The notes under the pieces are model-generated. The model saw only the letters and a program-made list of their open reading frames with translations, did no database searches and was not told the DNA's origin. Below, piece after piece: positions 13,885 to 26,400 of a DNA stretch of 64,000 nt (position 1 is its first letter; every line of letters starts with the position of its first letter). This DNA is from Lanius collurio (taxonomy: Eukaryota; Chordata; Aves; Passeriformes; Laniidae), in contig JACBWW010000041.1 of assembly GCA_020086605.1 (NCBI GenBank), positions 947,109 to 1,011,108 of the forward strand, written 5' to 3'. A program made the translations under genes and the position numbers.

Positions 13885-15872
13885 TCAGCATTCTCCATCG
13901 CTGTCCTCCGCCAGCACGTCCAGGGTGGTGGCCAGGCCGGGCCTTCCCGGTGTCATCACCGAGCCAAAAAACAGGGAGCGAAACTGTGGGGAGAAACAGG
14001 GGGGTCAGGAGGAAGCCATGCTCACTCCCTGCCCCAAGGCACACCCATCCCAAACCTTTTTGTGCGGGGGGGTCCCTGGCACAGCTCCTTCTTCCTCCTC
14101 CTCCTCCTCAGGATCGCTCTCGGCTGGCCGGGGGGTGTGCAGGGGGAAGGTGGGGCTGGGGGGCCCCCCTGAGCCCCCCTCACTAGTTTCCATGGCAGCC
14201 ATGTAGGACTCTAGGTCGTCAGCAAAGTCGTCTGATGGGACGGGCAGGTGGGACACACTGAGGGGGACACAGCAGGATCAGGAATATTCACTCTGGGCCC
14301 TGCTGATGGCAGCTGGAGGGCTTATCTGAGACTTACCCATTGGTCGAAGGGGACTGGGAGTTGCTTTTCAGGTCAGAGAGTGTGGCCAGCACCAGGTGAA
14401 CCTCCAGCACAGTGTCATCCAGGGTGAAGACCACTGGTCTGGGGACACAGAGGGGCTTAGGGGGTGCCAGGGACATGGCTGGCACATGGTGGGGACATGG
14501 TGACTGCTCCTACCTGCCAGGCTCGTCAAAGTGGATGGTGAGGGGCAGGTTGGAGGCCTCGGCGAAGCTCAGCAGCCCCTGGGGACAAAGGGGAGGTTGA
14601 GGGGGGCCAGGGGGTGACACAGAGCTGGGGCACTTGGGTGGAGACTCACCCGGAATTCCTTGAGGCAGAAAGTGATATGGGAGCCTGGGGCCACGGCCAC
14701 CGACTGGAACTCATCCTCAGCCAGCCACAGCTCTGTCACCATCATCTTGCTTGGCTCTGGAGAGGAAAATGGGGTGGGTGGGGGGCTGGAGGGCACCCCA
14801 AGGTGGGGAAGGTCCCCCCTAATCTTGCAGGACTCACCTGCCTCATCCTCCACGTAGTTCCTCAGGCTGATTTTGCCACCGGGGCCAGTCCCCAGTGTCA
14901 CCTCAGCCAGCGTTGGGGGAAAGTGGACCACGGCCTCTGCCAGCACTCTGAGGGGTTACAAGAAGGGGGTTGAACACCCCAAATTCTGCATGGACGGCCA
15001 GGGTCCCTCCTTCCATCCGCCCTCATCCTGCTCTGCCCACCACAGTGCCACCCCTATGGTGTGCCCTCTCACCGTGCTGGGGCGCAGAGGCGGCTTGCAC
15101 AGCGCTGGGTGTCGAACACAGCCTGGAGCCGTTCGCACTCCTGGAAGGCCAGGTTGTGTGTCTTGGTGACACCTGGCAGGGGGGACAGCAGCTCAGCGGG
15201 GCAGGATGCAGTGCCAGCATGTCACCCCCAGGCCACGTCCCCACCAGCACTCACCATACTTGCAGTGGAGCTGCAGGACCAGGCGGCTGGCACGGGGCTT
15301 CAGCAGGATGAGGCATTTCCCCACCGACTTCTCCAGTGAGGGCAGTGAGCGGAAGACACCCAGGAAGGACTGTGGGCAGGGGATGGATATGGGGACTGTC
15401 ACCTGCCTGGGTCCCCCTGGAAGAATGGGGAGCTCTGAGGGGGCCCAGAAACTGCACCTTCATGTGGACTTTGCATCGGAAGAGCTCCGTGTCGGGGCCG
15501 GTGCTGCCCGGCTCGTACAGCTGGAAGAACAAGGGTGCGAAGAGGAAGGAGGCGAAGGCGGAGCGGGAGGAGTTGACAGCACGAAGGGACAGCTGGGGAC
15601 ACAGCCACAGTGTTGGCACGGCCTGCAGGGATGGAGGGGGGCACAAGTGCTCCCCAGCTCCCACCCAGCCCCCCCCGACGCTGCGTACCCCGTTCTCGGT
15701 GGGCTCCAGGTAGAGTTCGTCGCCGATGCGGGACAGCGAGTGCACAGCTCGGCCGAGAACTGGGAAGGAGAGGGTGTGGGGGTGAGGCAGGGCCCCCCCG
15801 GGCGTGCCGCACCCCGCGGGCCCCCAGGCCTCGCTCACCTTTGACGTTGCCGCCGGCGACGACACATTTCAT
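13885..15872 (-). CDS. RAD9A: RAD9A, subunit of the 9-1-1 checkpoint clamp
   Basis: RAD9A forms with RAD1 and HUS1 the PCNA-like clamp loaded at damaged DNA, and its tail recruits TOPBP1 to activate ATR. Eleven coding exons: 15839-15872, 15689-15759, 15458-15592, 15255-15369, 15073-15172, 14838-14947, 14650-14756, 14514-14578, 14337-14438, 14056-14257, 13885-13983. These give 379 aa (human 391). The N-terminal clamp region reads [20 protein letters not shown]. The flexible tail contains [16 protein letters not shown], an acidic run, TPPHKK, and ends LAEDSDGEC, keeping the CK2/TOPBP1-type acidic serine site. The exon 10 donor (GTTTGG) is weak but the phase is correct. The promoter lies in the CCAAT-rich island upstream. 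Confidence 0.95.
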
Positions 15873-15889
15873 GGCACCGACACCGGGCG

Positions 15890-16450
15890 GGCACGTGGGG
15901 GCTTCGCGCCCGCCGCCCCCGGGCCTCGCCCCCTTAAGGAGGCGACGCCCCTTCCCCTTAGACCGCGCCCCTCCAGCGGAGCCCGCGGGTTAAGCCACGC
16001 CCTCCAGTTGATTCTACTCGAGCCTTGCCGCCCCCCCGCCGCCGTTGCTGTTCGCTCTCCGCCCCACCGGTGCCACCTGTCCCCAGCGGCCCCGTAGTGG
16101 TGTCCCGCAGCCCCCCTGCCCCGTCCCTTCCCGATGGGCCCAGCCTCTTCCCCGCCGCTCCCCGCCGCTGCCTTCCCGGCTTCCCGCGCCCGCCCTCCCA
16201 GGCCGCCTCCCCATTGGCCGGGAGCGTCGCTTCGTCCCGCCCCCGCCGCCAGTCGATTGGTCGGCGCTGAGGGAGCGCGTGACGGCGCTGCGCGTAGCCT
16301 CACGTGACCGGAGGGAGGGGCGGAGCCTCTGCTCCGCGGCTCTCGGGGCTGCCCCGCCGACAAGCCCCGCCTCCTACGGCACGCTATTGGGCAGCGGTCG
16401 GAGTGACGTGCGATCTAGCCAATGGGGCTTCGACGCGCCCCTCAGAGCGG
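15890..16450. promoter_or_regulatory. CpG island promoter with four CCAAT boxes and an E-box
   Basis: Upstream of RAD9A. CCAAT or ATTGG cores lie at 16213-16217, 16256-16260, 16386-16390 and 16419-16423, a CACGTG E-box at 16301-16306, and GC boxes throughout. Multiple NF-Y sites without TATA suit a cell-cycle or housekeeping promoter. The most distal sites are about 550 bp from the RAD9A start, so the true first exon may be noncoding or a divergent transcript may exist; no rightward gene is recognised. Confidence 0.6.
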
Positions 16451-16816
16451 CTCCTGGCGTTCGGCCCCGCACCGGGACCTTCGCAGGGCCTCCCGACCCG
16501 TCCCGGGGCTCTCCTGGGGCCATTCCCTGCTTGTGCCTCTCAGGACCCTGACCCTCGCTTCATTCCCGGCTGCATCCCGGGCGGGGCTGCCCTTCTGCAG
16601 CATTGCCTGTTCCTTCCAATCCCTTTGCCCCTTCCCGTATTCCTGGGGTACGGTGCTCCCCAGGAAGGGCTGCAGCTCCCTGGAGCTGCTCCAGTGCTTC
16701 CCGAGATCATGGTGGTTTGGGGATCCCTATCTCCCAGGGGCGCAGGGGAAGGTGGATGCTGCAAGTCAATGCTTGATGGTCTCTCTCCATGCTGGAGGTG
16801 CTGATGGCTGTGCATC

Positions 16817-16960
16817 CCATAGAATCATGGAATGGTTGGGGTTGGAAGGGACCTTACGGCTCATCCAGTTCCATCCTCTGCCATGGACAGAGACACCTTT
16901 CACTAGACCAGGTTGCTCCAAGCACTTCCAAGGATGGATTTTTGGAGGTGTCCTAGGATT
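16817..16960 (-). mobile_element. CR1 LINE 3'-end fragment, copy 1
   Basis: The plus strand begins ATAGAATCATGGAATGGTTG and continues GGTTGGAAGGGACCTTACGG, then CACTAGACCAGGTTGCTCCA. This is the reverse complement of the 3' end of the chicken-repeat-1 family, so the element is on the minus strand. Heavily 5'-truncated, no open reading frame. Diagnostic for a sauropsid, mainly avian, genome. Confidence 0.85.
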
Positions 16961-17017
16961 GTCCAGTGGGGATGCACTGTAAATTCTGGGCCGGCCAGGT
17001 GTATCCATAGGCTGTCC

Positions 17018-17150
17018 ATAGAATCCCAGAATGGTTTGGGTTAGAAGGAACCTTAAAGCCCACCCAGTCCCACCCCCCTGCCATAGGCAGGGACATTTCC
17101 CACTGGCCCAGTTGCTCCAGTGTGGCCATGAGCACTTCCAGGGATGCGAC
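17018..17150 (-). mobile_element. CR1 LINE 3'-end fragment, copy 2
   Basis: A second copy, ATAGAATCCCAGAATGGTTT then GGTTAGAAGGAACCTTAAAG and GTTGCTCCAGTGTGGCCATG, lies about 60 bp after the first in the same orientation. The two look like independent insertions or a local duplication of the same family. Confidence 0.8.
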
Positions 17151-19860
17151 ACTGGCTCAGCCAGCAGCCTGTACTTGCAGCCAGCCCGGAGCAACAGGCT
17201 CTGGAGTTGTGGCCTCGAGGGAGCTGGGGGGATGTGGCTGTGAGGAACTCGAGTCATGCTCACAGCAGGGTCCTCCAGCCGGCTCCCGCCTGCTGCTGGA
17301 GCAGCCGCTTCTCAAGTCCCTCCTCCCGGGCTCGGTGGCCGTGGAGCCCGAGCCAAGGGGCCCTGCTGCAGAGCAGGACTGGCACCTGAGCAGAGGGAAG
17401 TGGGAAGGGGGGTGCAGAGCCCTTTTTTCCATGGCTGCCATCCTCCAAGACATGGTGACAGCCTCTCCTCCTCCTCCTTTCCCTGTCTGGTGTGCTCAGT
17501 GCCTTTTATCCAGGATTTCAGACCCAGCGCCCCTCAGCAGTGCATCCTCTCCAGGTACACAAACTCCTGACCTTTGTGGGGGCTCCACGGCCTGAGCCAC
17601 ATGTACGAGGCTGTGCTGGGATTGCCAGCACGGCGCTCCAGGGACTCCCAGGCCTGCCTTGGCCTGGGCTCGGGCTCCAGACGGATCTGGCTTCTCCACC
17701 CCTGGGGTGAGCACTGGCTACTTCCCTTCCTCCCAAGAGGAGGACGGGATTGTGTGTGAGGGTCCATTCCAGCTCTGGCAGAGCAGCCGGGCTCCTCTGG
17801 AGCCAGCGTCCCCAGGAGGGGCTCTGGCCTCGGGGCTCGGCGTTTTATGGGGCTGTAGAGAGGACGCAGCTGGCTGCGGTCGTGACACACACACCTCAGC
17901 GGCGGCCAGGGCCAGGCCACCCCTCCCTCTTCCCACCAGCACTGACCAGGGAATGGGCTGGAGACGGGCCGGGAGCTGGAGCCTGGCAGCCCTTGGGGGG
18001 CTCCAGCACCCCCAGGCTCAGCTGCGTCTGCACCGCCTCTTCCAGGACTCCCTCTGGGGCTGGGGAGCTTAGCCCAGGGATGGCAGGTAAGGTGACAGGG
18101 GTGTTCCCTCATACTCAGCTGGCTCGGGGTGGTCTCCCAGCGTCCATCCTGCTCCTCCAGCTTCCTTCCCGGCACATGGCACAGCGCCCTCGCCCAGGCA
18201 GCAGCGCGGGGAGACAGACGGCCACAGCTGGGCTCCTGCTGCCAGCCCGGCAGGAGGGGACACGCCGAGCCGGATGGCTGCTCCGTGCCCCTGCCTGCGC
18301 CCCAGGGGTGTCCCCAAGGAGCCGGGCGCTGCCAGAGCGTCCCAGCCCGCGCCTCCCGGGCGGTTTGGGGCTAAGGCCGGGATTTCTGGGTCTGCTTGGC
18401 CCCCCGTCTCTCCCTCCTCCGGCTGTCGGCCGCAAAGGTCAGCAGTGGGAGGCCAGGCTGGTCCTGGCGCCGGCCGGGGGACCCGCGGCCGCGGGGTGGG
18501 ACGGAGGTGAGCTCAGCTGCCCGGTGACGTGGCCCCGAGGGCAGGGCGGGCACGGCCTCACCCACGCGGAGCCGCTGCGGGCACCGGGCGATGAGGAGGA
18601 GGAGGGACAGGATGCGAGCATGAGGCTTCCCAGTGGCTTGACCTGCCTGTGCCCTGTGCCCGCTTCGTCCTGGGGCGGGGGCTCTGTCCTGGCACCACTG
18701 GCTGGCACGGGGAGAAAGGCTCGGGAAAGACGGAAGCCGCGTCCGCCGGGCCACGTTTCCCTCCTCCTCCTGTCCTGTCTCAGGTGTTGGCCCAGCGGGA
18801 GCCGCGGCAGCTGGAAAACTCCCCAGACCCAACCGCTGGGTTTTGGGGAGGGGAGAAGGCAGCGAGGGGCAGCCCCGCCGCTCCGGCAGGCTGGAGACCC
18901 CCGGGGACGGGCCGGCGGCTTTTCCCAACTGCTCCAGCGCTGCTGGCGGGATCTGCTGGCTCGGGGGGGGAAACCAGATACCCTGTCCCGTGGCTGGGGG
19001 GGTGAGGGGGCCCGCCTAACGCCGAGCGGACCCCCCCAGACATTCTGCCGGATAGCCGGGCCGGGACTCCGTCCATCCGTGCGTCTTTGGGGCAGCTCCG
19101 TCCGACACCTCCGGATCCTCAGGGCTGTGGAGTATCCCCCATTTACCCGGAGGAAGGGACCCAGAGCCCCCCTCGCCACCCCTGACATGTCTGTTGGGCG
19201 CTTCCTCACGGATTCGACACCAAATCCGCACTTCCCAAGCCATAAATCAGCCAGCACTGCGTCCGCGTGTGGTTTATCCCTACGGGGGGTCGCCAAACTG
19301 CTGCTAATGACTTCAGCACCCAGTGTCCCGCTGGATTTGGGGAAAGAGGGTCCCGCTGTGCTCCGAGCAGGCCCCCCGAGTGCCAGAGAAAGCCAGGAGG
19401 ATGCGATCGCAGCCCGGAGGGCTCGGACCTGGCCAGGGCCGGGGTCTGGAGTGGAAGCGAATCCGCCTGTTACCTCCCGGCCCTTCCCGGCGCTCCCAGC
19501 GCCTTTGTTTTAAACAAAGCTTTTTTGGGGGGGAGCCGGGACGTTCCCCTCCCCCCCGAGAGAGCCCCCGCGGCAGCACCCACTCATGGATGAGGGCCAC
19601 GAGGGGAAGGGGACGAGGGGCTCTGCCTGTCGGGTTGCCCCCCTCCCCTCTGGCGGCGGCTCCGCTTGGCCCTGGGGGGTCTCCCCACGCCCTCCAATCC
19701 ACCCCACTCACGCCGGGTGGGCTGCAGGGAACGCCGCGGTCATTGCCAAGGGCCCCGCGGGCGCCGGGACGGGGCTCGTCCTAACGAGGGGGAGGATAAT
19801 CGGGAAGAAAGCGGCTCTGGCAGCCGGAGGAAAGGGACTGGGGGGGGTCCCTCCCCGTCC
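17151..19860. other. Intergenic sequence upstream of CLCF1, no gene recognised
   Basis: GC-rich sequence with long but compositionally biased ORFs and no recognisable domain or splice-coherent exon. A less GC-rich patch at about 19190-19315 (CCATAAATCAGCCAGCACTG and GCTGCTAATGACTTCAGCAC) stands out and could be a conserved noncoding element. Confidence 0.45.
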
Positions 19861-20244
19861 NNNNNNNNNNNNNNNNNNNNNNNNNNNNNNNNNNNNNNNN
19901 NNNNNNNNNNNNNNNNNNNNNNNNNNNNNNNNNNNNNNNNNNNNNNNNNNNNNNNNNNNNNNNNNNNNNNNNNNNNNNNNNNNNNNNNNNNNNNNNNNNN
20001 NNNNNNNNNNNNNNNNNNNNNNNNNNNNNNNNNNNNNNNNNNNNNNNNNNNNNNNNNNNNNNNNNNNNNNNNNNNNNNNNNNNNNNNNNNNNNNNNNNNN
20101 NNNNNNNNNNNNNNNNNNNNNNNNNNNNNNNNNNNNNNNNNNNNNNNNNNNNNNNNNNNNNNNNNNNNNNNNNNNNNNNNNNNNNNNNNNNNNNNNNNNN
20201 NNNNNNNNNNNNNNNNNNNNNNNNNNNNNNNNNNNNNNNNNNNN
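19861..20244. other. Assembly gap (384 N)
   Basis: Run of N directly followed by 20 A residues (20245-20264). The gap sits about 160 bp before the CLCF1 start codon, so it probably hides part of the CLCF1 promoter or 5' UTR. ORFs drawn through it are meaningless. Confidence 0.99.
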
Positions 20245-20405
20245 AAAAAAAAAAAAAAAAAAAAGCCAGAAACCAACCCAAAAAGAAAAAACCACCACCC
20301 AACCCTGAGTGCGAGCGAAGCAGCGAGCCAGGGCTGAGGCGAGCGGGCGGGCTCGGGGCGCCGAGCAAGAGCCGAGCCCCCCCAAAATCCCCCTGCACCC
20401 CGACT

Positions 20406-23400
20406 ATGCTAAATGTAACCGGGGAGATCTCAGGTAAGCCCGCGGCGCTGGGTGCAGGGTGGGGGCAGCCCCCAACTCCCCTGCCTGCATCTGCCGGGAG
20501 TTTTCCCCCCTTTCCAAACCGGCTGCTGATTTTAATTTGATGTGATTAAAACGTCTGTCTGGCTTTGGGATTGATTTAAGACTTTCCCCTCTCTAGGTTG
20601 GGTTGTTGGGGTTTTTTTGTTTTGTTTTGTTTTTTTTTTTTTCCCTTTCTCTCGTTCCCTCTTTTCCATGCATGTTTGTGATTACCAGGGAGGGAACCGC
20701 CGCTGAGCACGGAGAATTAAACCCCGGGACTGACAGAAGGGAGGAAAAGAAAAGTCGGTGGGATTTATGGGGGGCAGGAAAACTTAGTTTTCCGGCCCGG
20801 GGCTGGATTTCGGGGCTTGACACCGAACGCCGCCGCTAGAGCAGGCGAGATTCCTGCGGGACACAGCACCGGGATTTTGGGGTGCTGGGGAGGGGACGGC
20901 TTTGTTCCCCCGGCCCCAGCGACCACCGACACCCGCGGGGCTGTTGGGGGGCCGGGCCGGCCTGGCGGCACACGGGGATCGGGGGCTCCTCGCCCGGAAA
21001 ATGCTGGAAAACACCCTTAAAAGGTCAAAGTGCGGGCTCCGCCAGGCTCCCCGGGGTCCCGGGCGGCGGGACCGGGGCCGGGGCAGCACGAGGCCGGCGC
21101 CGGGTTCGGCTCCAGCTCCCGCGGTGCCGGCGTGACGCAGGACGGGCAAAGCGGGGCGAGAGCCGGGGAACCGGAAAAGCGAGGCCGGGATCCCCAGCGG
21201 CTCCATCGCCCTCCCTCGCCCCTTCCTGTCCCCCTTTCGGCTGCCGCCGAGCCCGGCGGACGTGGCCGAACCGGTGGCACAGCCGGTGCCGAGGCCTGCG
21301 GGGACGGGCGGGGAAGGGGACGCCGAGGAGGAGCCGCACGGCTGCAGCTCGGCCGCCACAACCCTGCTCCCCGTTTTGGGACATCCCCACCCATGGGCTG
21401 CCCAGGCGGTGTCCCTGGCGGGGCTCGGGGACTCTCGGCATCCCCGGTGTCCCCGTGCCTATTTAGCAGGCGGCGGGAGGGCACGGTGGCGGCCGCACAT
21501 CTGGGCTGCATTAGGCGCAGGCTCCGCGGGGAAATGCGGAGGGCTCTGCTTACAGGGCCACGCTGGGGGGAGATTTATGCCCTGCTAAGTGGCACCGAGC
21601 CCCATAAATCATCCCCCCGCCCCGCTCCCCGAGGAGGCAGCGCCCGTATCCCCGTACCACTGTCCCAGCGTCCCGGCAGGCTCACGGGGATGCACTCCTG
21701 GATGGAGTATCCGGGATATCTGGGAAGCAGCTGGCCCAGCAGTGTTGTGGCTGCGTGTGGCACGTGGCTTGTGGGTGACAGAGGCGTCCCAGGCTTCACC
21801 AGGGTGTTGTGGGGACATCAGAGCATGGCTGTGCCCGCCAGAGCTGCCAGACCCACACTGACCCAGCCAGGCAGTGTCCCCAAGTCGGGTGATGCCAGCG
21901 GTGGCAGCGAGGCTGGAGGTGCCAGGGTGTGTCGCCCACGGTTCTGTGGTGCCACACGGGCTGGCACCGGGGGTCCCCTGCCCTGCTGGAGAGCGGCCAG
22001 CCTGGCTCTGTGCCGGTGAACCCCTGGAGTGGTGCTGGGGGAGCTGTTGGGCTGCGCGGCTCCGTGACCTGCTCCAGGAGCGGCGGGAAGGGATCGAGGT
22101 GCCTCACGTGGCTCCTGGGTGCGGGGCGTGCGTGCGGGACAGTAGGGTCTGGTTGGGATTAGGGGCCTGCACCCCCCTCGCCAGCGGGGGTGTTTCCATT
22201 GTGCCACTGGCTGGAGCTGGAGCCGGATAGGAAATCCAGGCCCAGCTAATTATGGCCTCACTGGAGTCTCCCGTGCACGGCCGCATTTATAAACACACGG
22301 AGAAGACAGGATGTAAACACTCAGCGCCGCGAGCGCAGGCACGGCCAGGACTGGGGGGAACGCGGGGCCATGCGCCCCCCACGCCACCACCCTCTCCTGG
22401 CATGGTGGCTTTGCCGTGGGGTGGATGGGAAGAGATGGGATGGGGTGGGGTGGATGGGATGCAGTGCAGTAGAATGGGATGGATGGGATGGGGACCCCAC
22501 TGTGGTGGCTGTGGGGGCTGTTGGGGAGCAAGGGCACACATGTTCTTTCTGTTGGAGCTCAGGGAATGTTTTGTCCATGATACCTCGGTGTGGAATATGA
22601 ACATCCTTGTGTCCCCACCATGCCGGCTCCACAGGGCTGCTGCTATGCTGTGGTGTCACCTCCCCAGACACAGTGGGGTTAAATGCCACCAGTGTGGGGA
22701 CACAAAGGCATCTGTCCATGAGCCCTTGAATGTCACCCACTCCAAGCCCCTCGGAGCTGGCGGCCACATTGGGCTGGGAAACGTCCTGTGGAGGGTTAAG
22801 TGGTGCCAGTTGATGGCCGGGACAGTGTCTGAGGCAGTGGGGACAGGGCTGCTTTGTCTTCAGTGTCACAGTCATGCCTGGCCACTGCGAGACCTCCCAT
22901 GCTGGCCCCAGGAATGGGCTGCGGGGTGGGATGGGGCTCCGCTCGCCGCTGGACGCTGGCCCATCAGATAGGGCAGCTCCCGCCGCAGCGTCAGGGGCCG
23001 GCTCAGCTCCGTCCGCTGCCAGGGGTTCCAGGGCCAGGGGGTCTCCCCTTCCCGGCTGCCGCCCCCGCCGCCAGGGTTTCGGGAAAGCAGCTCTGGGAGG
23101 GCTGTGGTTGCTCGGCCCTCAGTGGCTCTGCCCACAGCATGCCCAGGGAACAGCTCACCGGCTCCATGGCCGAATTCCCGCCTCGGCCGCTGGCCGGGAG
23201 GTCTGGCCAGCACTGCTGCCTGCGCCACCAGCCGGGTGGTGGGCCAGGGGTCCTGGGTGTCACTTCAAAAGCGGGTGAGCCACATCCCCGCTGCCACGTG
23301 TGCGAGGGGCACCAGCAGTGTGTCTGCCATGGGTGTCCCAGGGTGTTGCTGGCAGAATAAGAGGGTGCCTGCTCCCATGGCCCCCCATTACCCCGGCTCC

Positions 23401-26400
23401 TCAGATGTCCTCAGGGGCCAGCGGGTGACCCCAGGCAGGCACGCCATGAGCTGCTTACGTGGGCTGGGAGCATCCTGGCCGTGCTCCAGGGCCGGTTTTG
23501 AAACCCTCGGGCTCTTCCTCTCCGACGTCACCGGGATCCAGCTGTGCCGGCTGGATCCTCCCTCCTCCACTGTCTGTGCCGGTGGGTGCCCGGCGCCAGC
23601 CGCTGGGACGGGGGTGGGCAAGGGACAGTGGGGGCACCCCCTATGGCTGGGCCATTGTCACCACCCTGCTGTGGCTGCCGTCACTGCTGTGCCATGGTCA
23701 CCGTCACTGCTCTGCCATGGTCACCATCACTGCTGTGCCACGGTCGCTGTCACTGCTGTGTCATGGTCAATGTCAGTGCTGTGCCACTGTCATCATCACC
23801 GCTGTGTCATGGTCCCAATCATTACTGTGCCAGTGTCACTGTCACTGCTGTGTCATGTGTGTCATGGTTACTGTCACTGCTGTGCCAGGGTCACTGTTGT
23901 CACTGCATCATGGTCACCACTACCCAGTGCCATCTATTCTGTGCATCCCACCATTCCCATCCCTCAGACACTCATCTCCATCATCCTCACCCTCATTCCC
24001 CGGACACCTGCCCGGGAGCCGCTGTGGCTTCATCCCAATTTCACATCCCTGCCATCCCCCCACCATCTCGCTCCCCGGCTGTGTTTGGTTTGGCGCTGGC
24101 CAGGCCGGGGCGGGTGTAAATCCCGCCTGGAAACCAGAGCCGGCGGCGGGCGAGGGTCTGGCCAAAGCAAACACCGGGAAGGGGGGTGTGTGTGTGGTGT
24201 GAGTCACCACGGCCCCCCCCACCGGCCCCCCCCAGCCCACACTCGCACGCACGCGGGGCCGGCCGCCCGCTCCACGCGCTGGAACACACTGGAACGTGGG
24301 CAAGCGGTGGCACGTGTCCACCGCAGGGCACCGGGCGAGCTGGGGCTGGCTGTGGCTGCCACGCACGGGCACGAGGGGCGCGGGGGCATGTGGAGTCACA
24401 CGGGGTGTCACAGCATGGTGTGGTGTGTGTGTGTGGCGTGTCACGCATGGATGGCACGTAACGGTGTGTCCCCCTCCATGGGCTGAGTGCACAGGATGTA
24501 GCACACTTGCCTGTGCGTACCACACGTGTCACACGCCTGTGTGGTAGCTGACACACCTGTGTGGTGTCTCATGCGTGTGGTGCATACACATGTGCATGGT
24601 GTCACACGTGCACGATGTCACACGGCTGGAAAGTGCATTGTTCCCTATCCCTGTGCTATGCACACACATTAAGTGTATCCCAGGTGTGTCCTGGACGTTT
24701 CCCGGGTGCTACCAGCATCCTGCACACCTACAGGGCATTCGCATCCCCCACAGCTAGCCTTGCAGTTTACAGGACATCCACGGCGGTGGGGCCATTGTGG
24801 CCGGAGCCAGGGTGTCCCCGAGGACCTTCGTGCGTCACCGGCAGCCGGTGACGGGGAGCGGTGACGCGCAGGGGCATGGGGGGCTGCCCGCAGCAGGAGC
24901 CCCGCGGTGCCGAGCCGTGCCAGCGGCCGGTCTTTCCCGGGAGGCGCTGCCGGGAAGGCCGGCTGTGGCTAGCCGGGGGTGCCAGCTGGCCGGAGTGTCC
25001 TGGCCACGGGCCGTGACCTTTGCACAGCCGCCGGCCGGCGGGGCCGCGCTCCCGGGCCGCCCTGACGTCAGGCCGATGACGGGGACCCCGCCGGCGCTTT
25101 CCGGTGTCTCCGCAAAGGTCATCCCGCGCCCCGGCCGCTCCTCGGAGCCGAGTCCTGCCCCCGCCCCCCGCTTTCTCGGTGGCCCCTCGGCGGGGGTCCC
25201 CGCTGGGTGCCCGGCCCGCTGCGGCGTTGGCGGTGCCCAAATATATCCCAAGCGTGTGTCCCGGCGGGAATGCCGCGGCCGCGCTGCTCCAGACCATATA
25301 AAGGATTGTTGGTGCAGCCGCGGGCGGGAGCGCTCCGAGGGGAGCCGGGGGGCTATCGCGCTGAGGTGGGGGGTCCCTGCTGCTCCAGAGGGGGGTGCTG
25401 AGGTGGAGGGGCCCTCACCCTCCCCACCTCCGTGCCTTAGTTTCCCCGCGCTCAGGCGGGTGACACAGGGATACTTCGCAGGCTCAGCGCCGCACGCACA
25501 GAGTTGGAGTGTCCCTGTCACCCCCCCCCTGAGGTGCCATGTGTCCCCTGCAGGTGACTCTTGGGGGATCTTCACCTTCCTGTGCGCCGCGCTTTGCAAC
25601 CTGCCGGCGCTGCCGGCGCTGAACTGCTCCGAGGAGCTGGGTGCCGGCCAGTCCATCCAGCAGACCTACGACCTGACCCGCTACCTGGAGCACCAGCTCC
25701 GCACCCTCGCCGGCACCTACGTGAGTCCTCATCTACCCCCCCCCGGGATATCCACCCCGTGCCCAGCTACTCCCACGCCGGAGGTCACGGAAATGCCTCA
25801 TCGCCCCCGGGGCGCAGGGCGGCTCCCGGGCACCCTCCCCTTGGCCCATGATTCCGTCATGGGCGCGGGCATCCGCCTCTCCCTCCCCGCCGGCGTTGCC
25901 GACTCACCCGGAGGTTCCCCGTCCCTGCCCTGACGTGCCCTCGGCGGTGCTGGCACGTAGAGTACCAAGCGGTGACGGTGGCACTGCCTGGGGTGTGCTG
26001 GGAATGTCCGGCTTGGGGACAGTGGGGGTGCGGTGGGAAGGGAGACGTGAGAAGTGAGGGAAAAGCTTGGATGAGGGAGATGTGTTCATACTGGGGGCAG
26101 GGGAGACATGGAGACTGGGGACAGGGTGGACATGGGGACCTGACAGCTGGCATTCTCATTTCCTTCCAGCTGAACTACCTGGGTCCCCCCTTCAATGAGC
26201 CCGACTTCAACCCCCCGCGGCTGGCACGTGCCGAGCGAGTGCCCAGCGCCACGGTGGACCTGGACCTGTGGCGGGGCCTGACAGACAACGCCCGCCTGGC
26301 CGCCAACTACCGGGCCTACAGCCGCCTGCTCTGCTACCTGCGTGTGCTGGATGGGCAGGTGGGCACGGCCGAGCTGCGCCACCGCCTCGCCCACTTCTGC

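Noticed and set aside
17750..19513. 587-aa open reading frame upstream of CLCF1
   Set aside because: Proline/glycine/arginine-rich composition as expected from GC-rich DNA, no domain, no conserved family, and competing ORFs in other frames.
19586..20398. Several 180-240-aa ORFs crossing 19861-20244
   Set aside because: They read through the run of N and are artefacts of the gap.
23655..23925. Repeat-spacer appearance like a CRISPR array
   Set aside because: Direct tandem, degenerate units without unique spacers in a vertebrate intron; it is a minisatellite.
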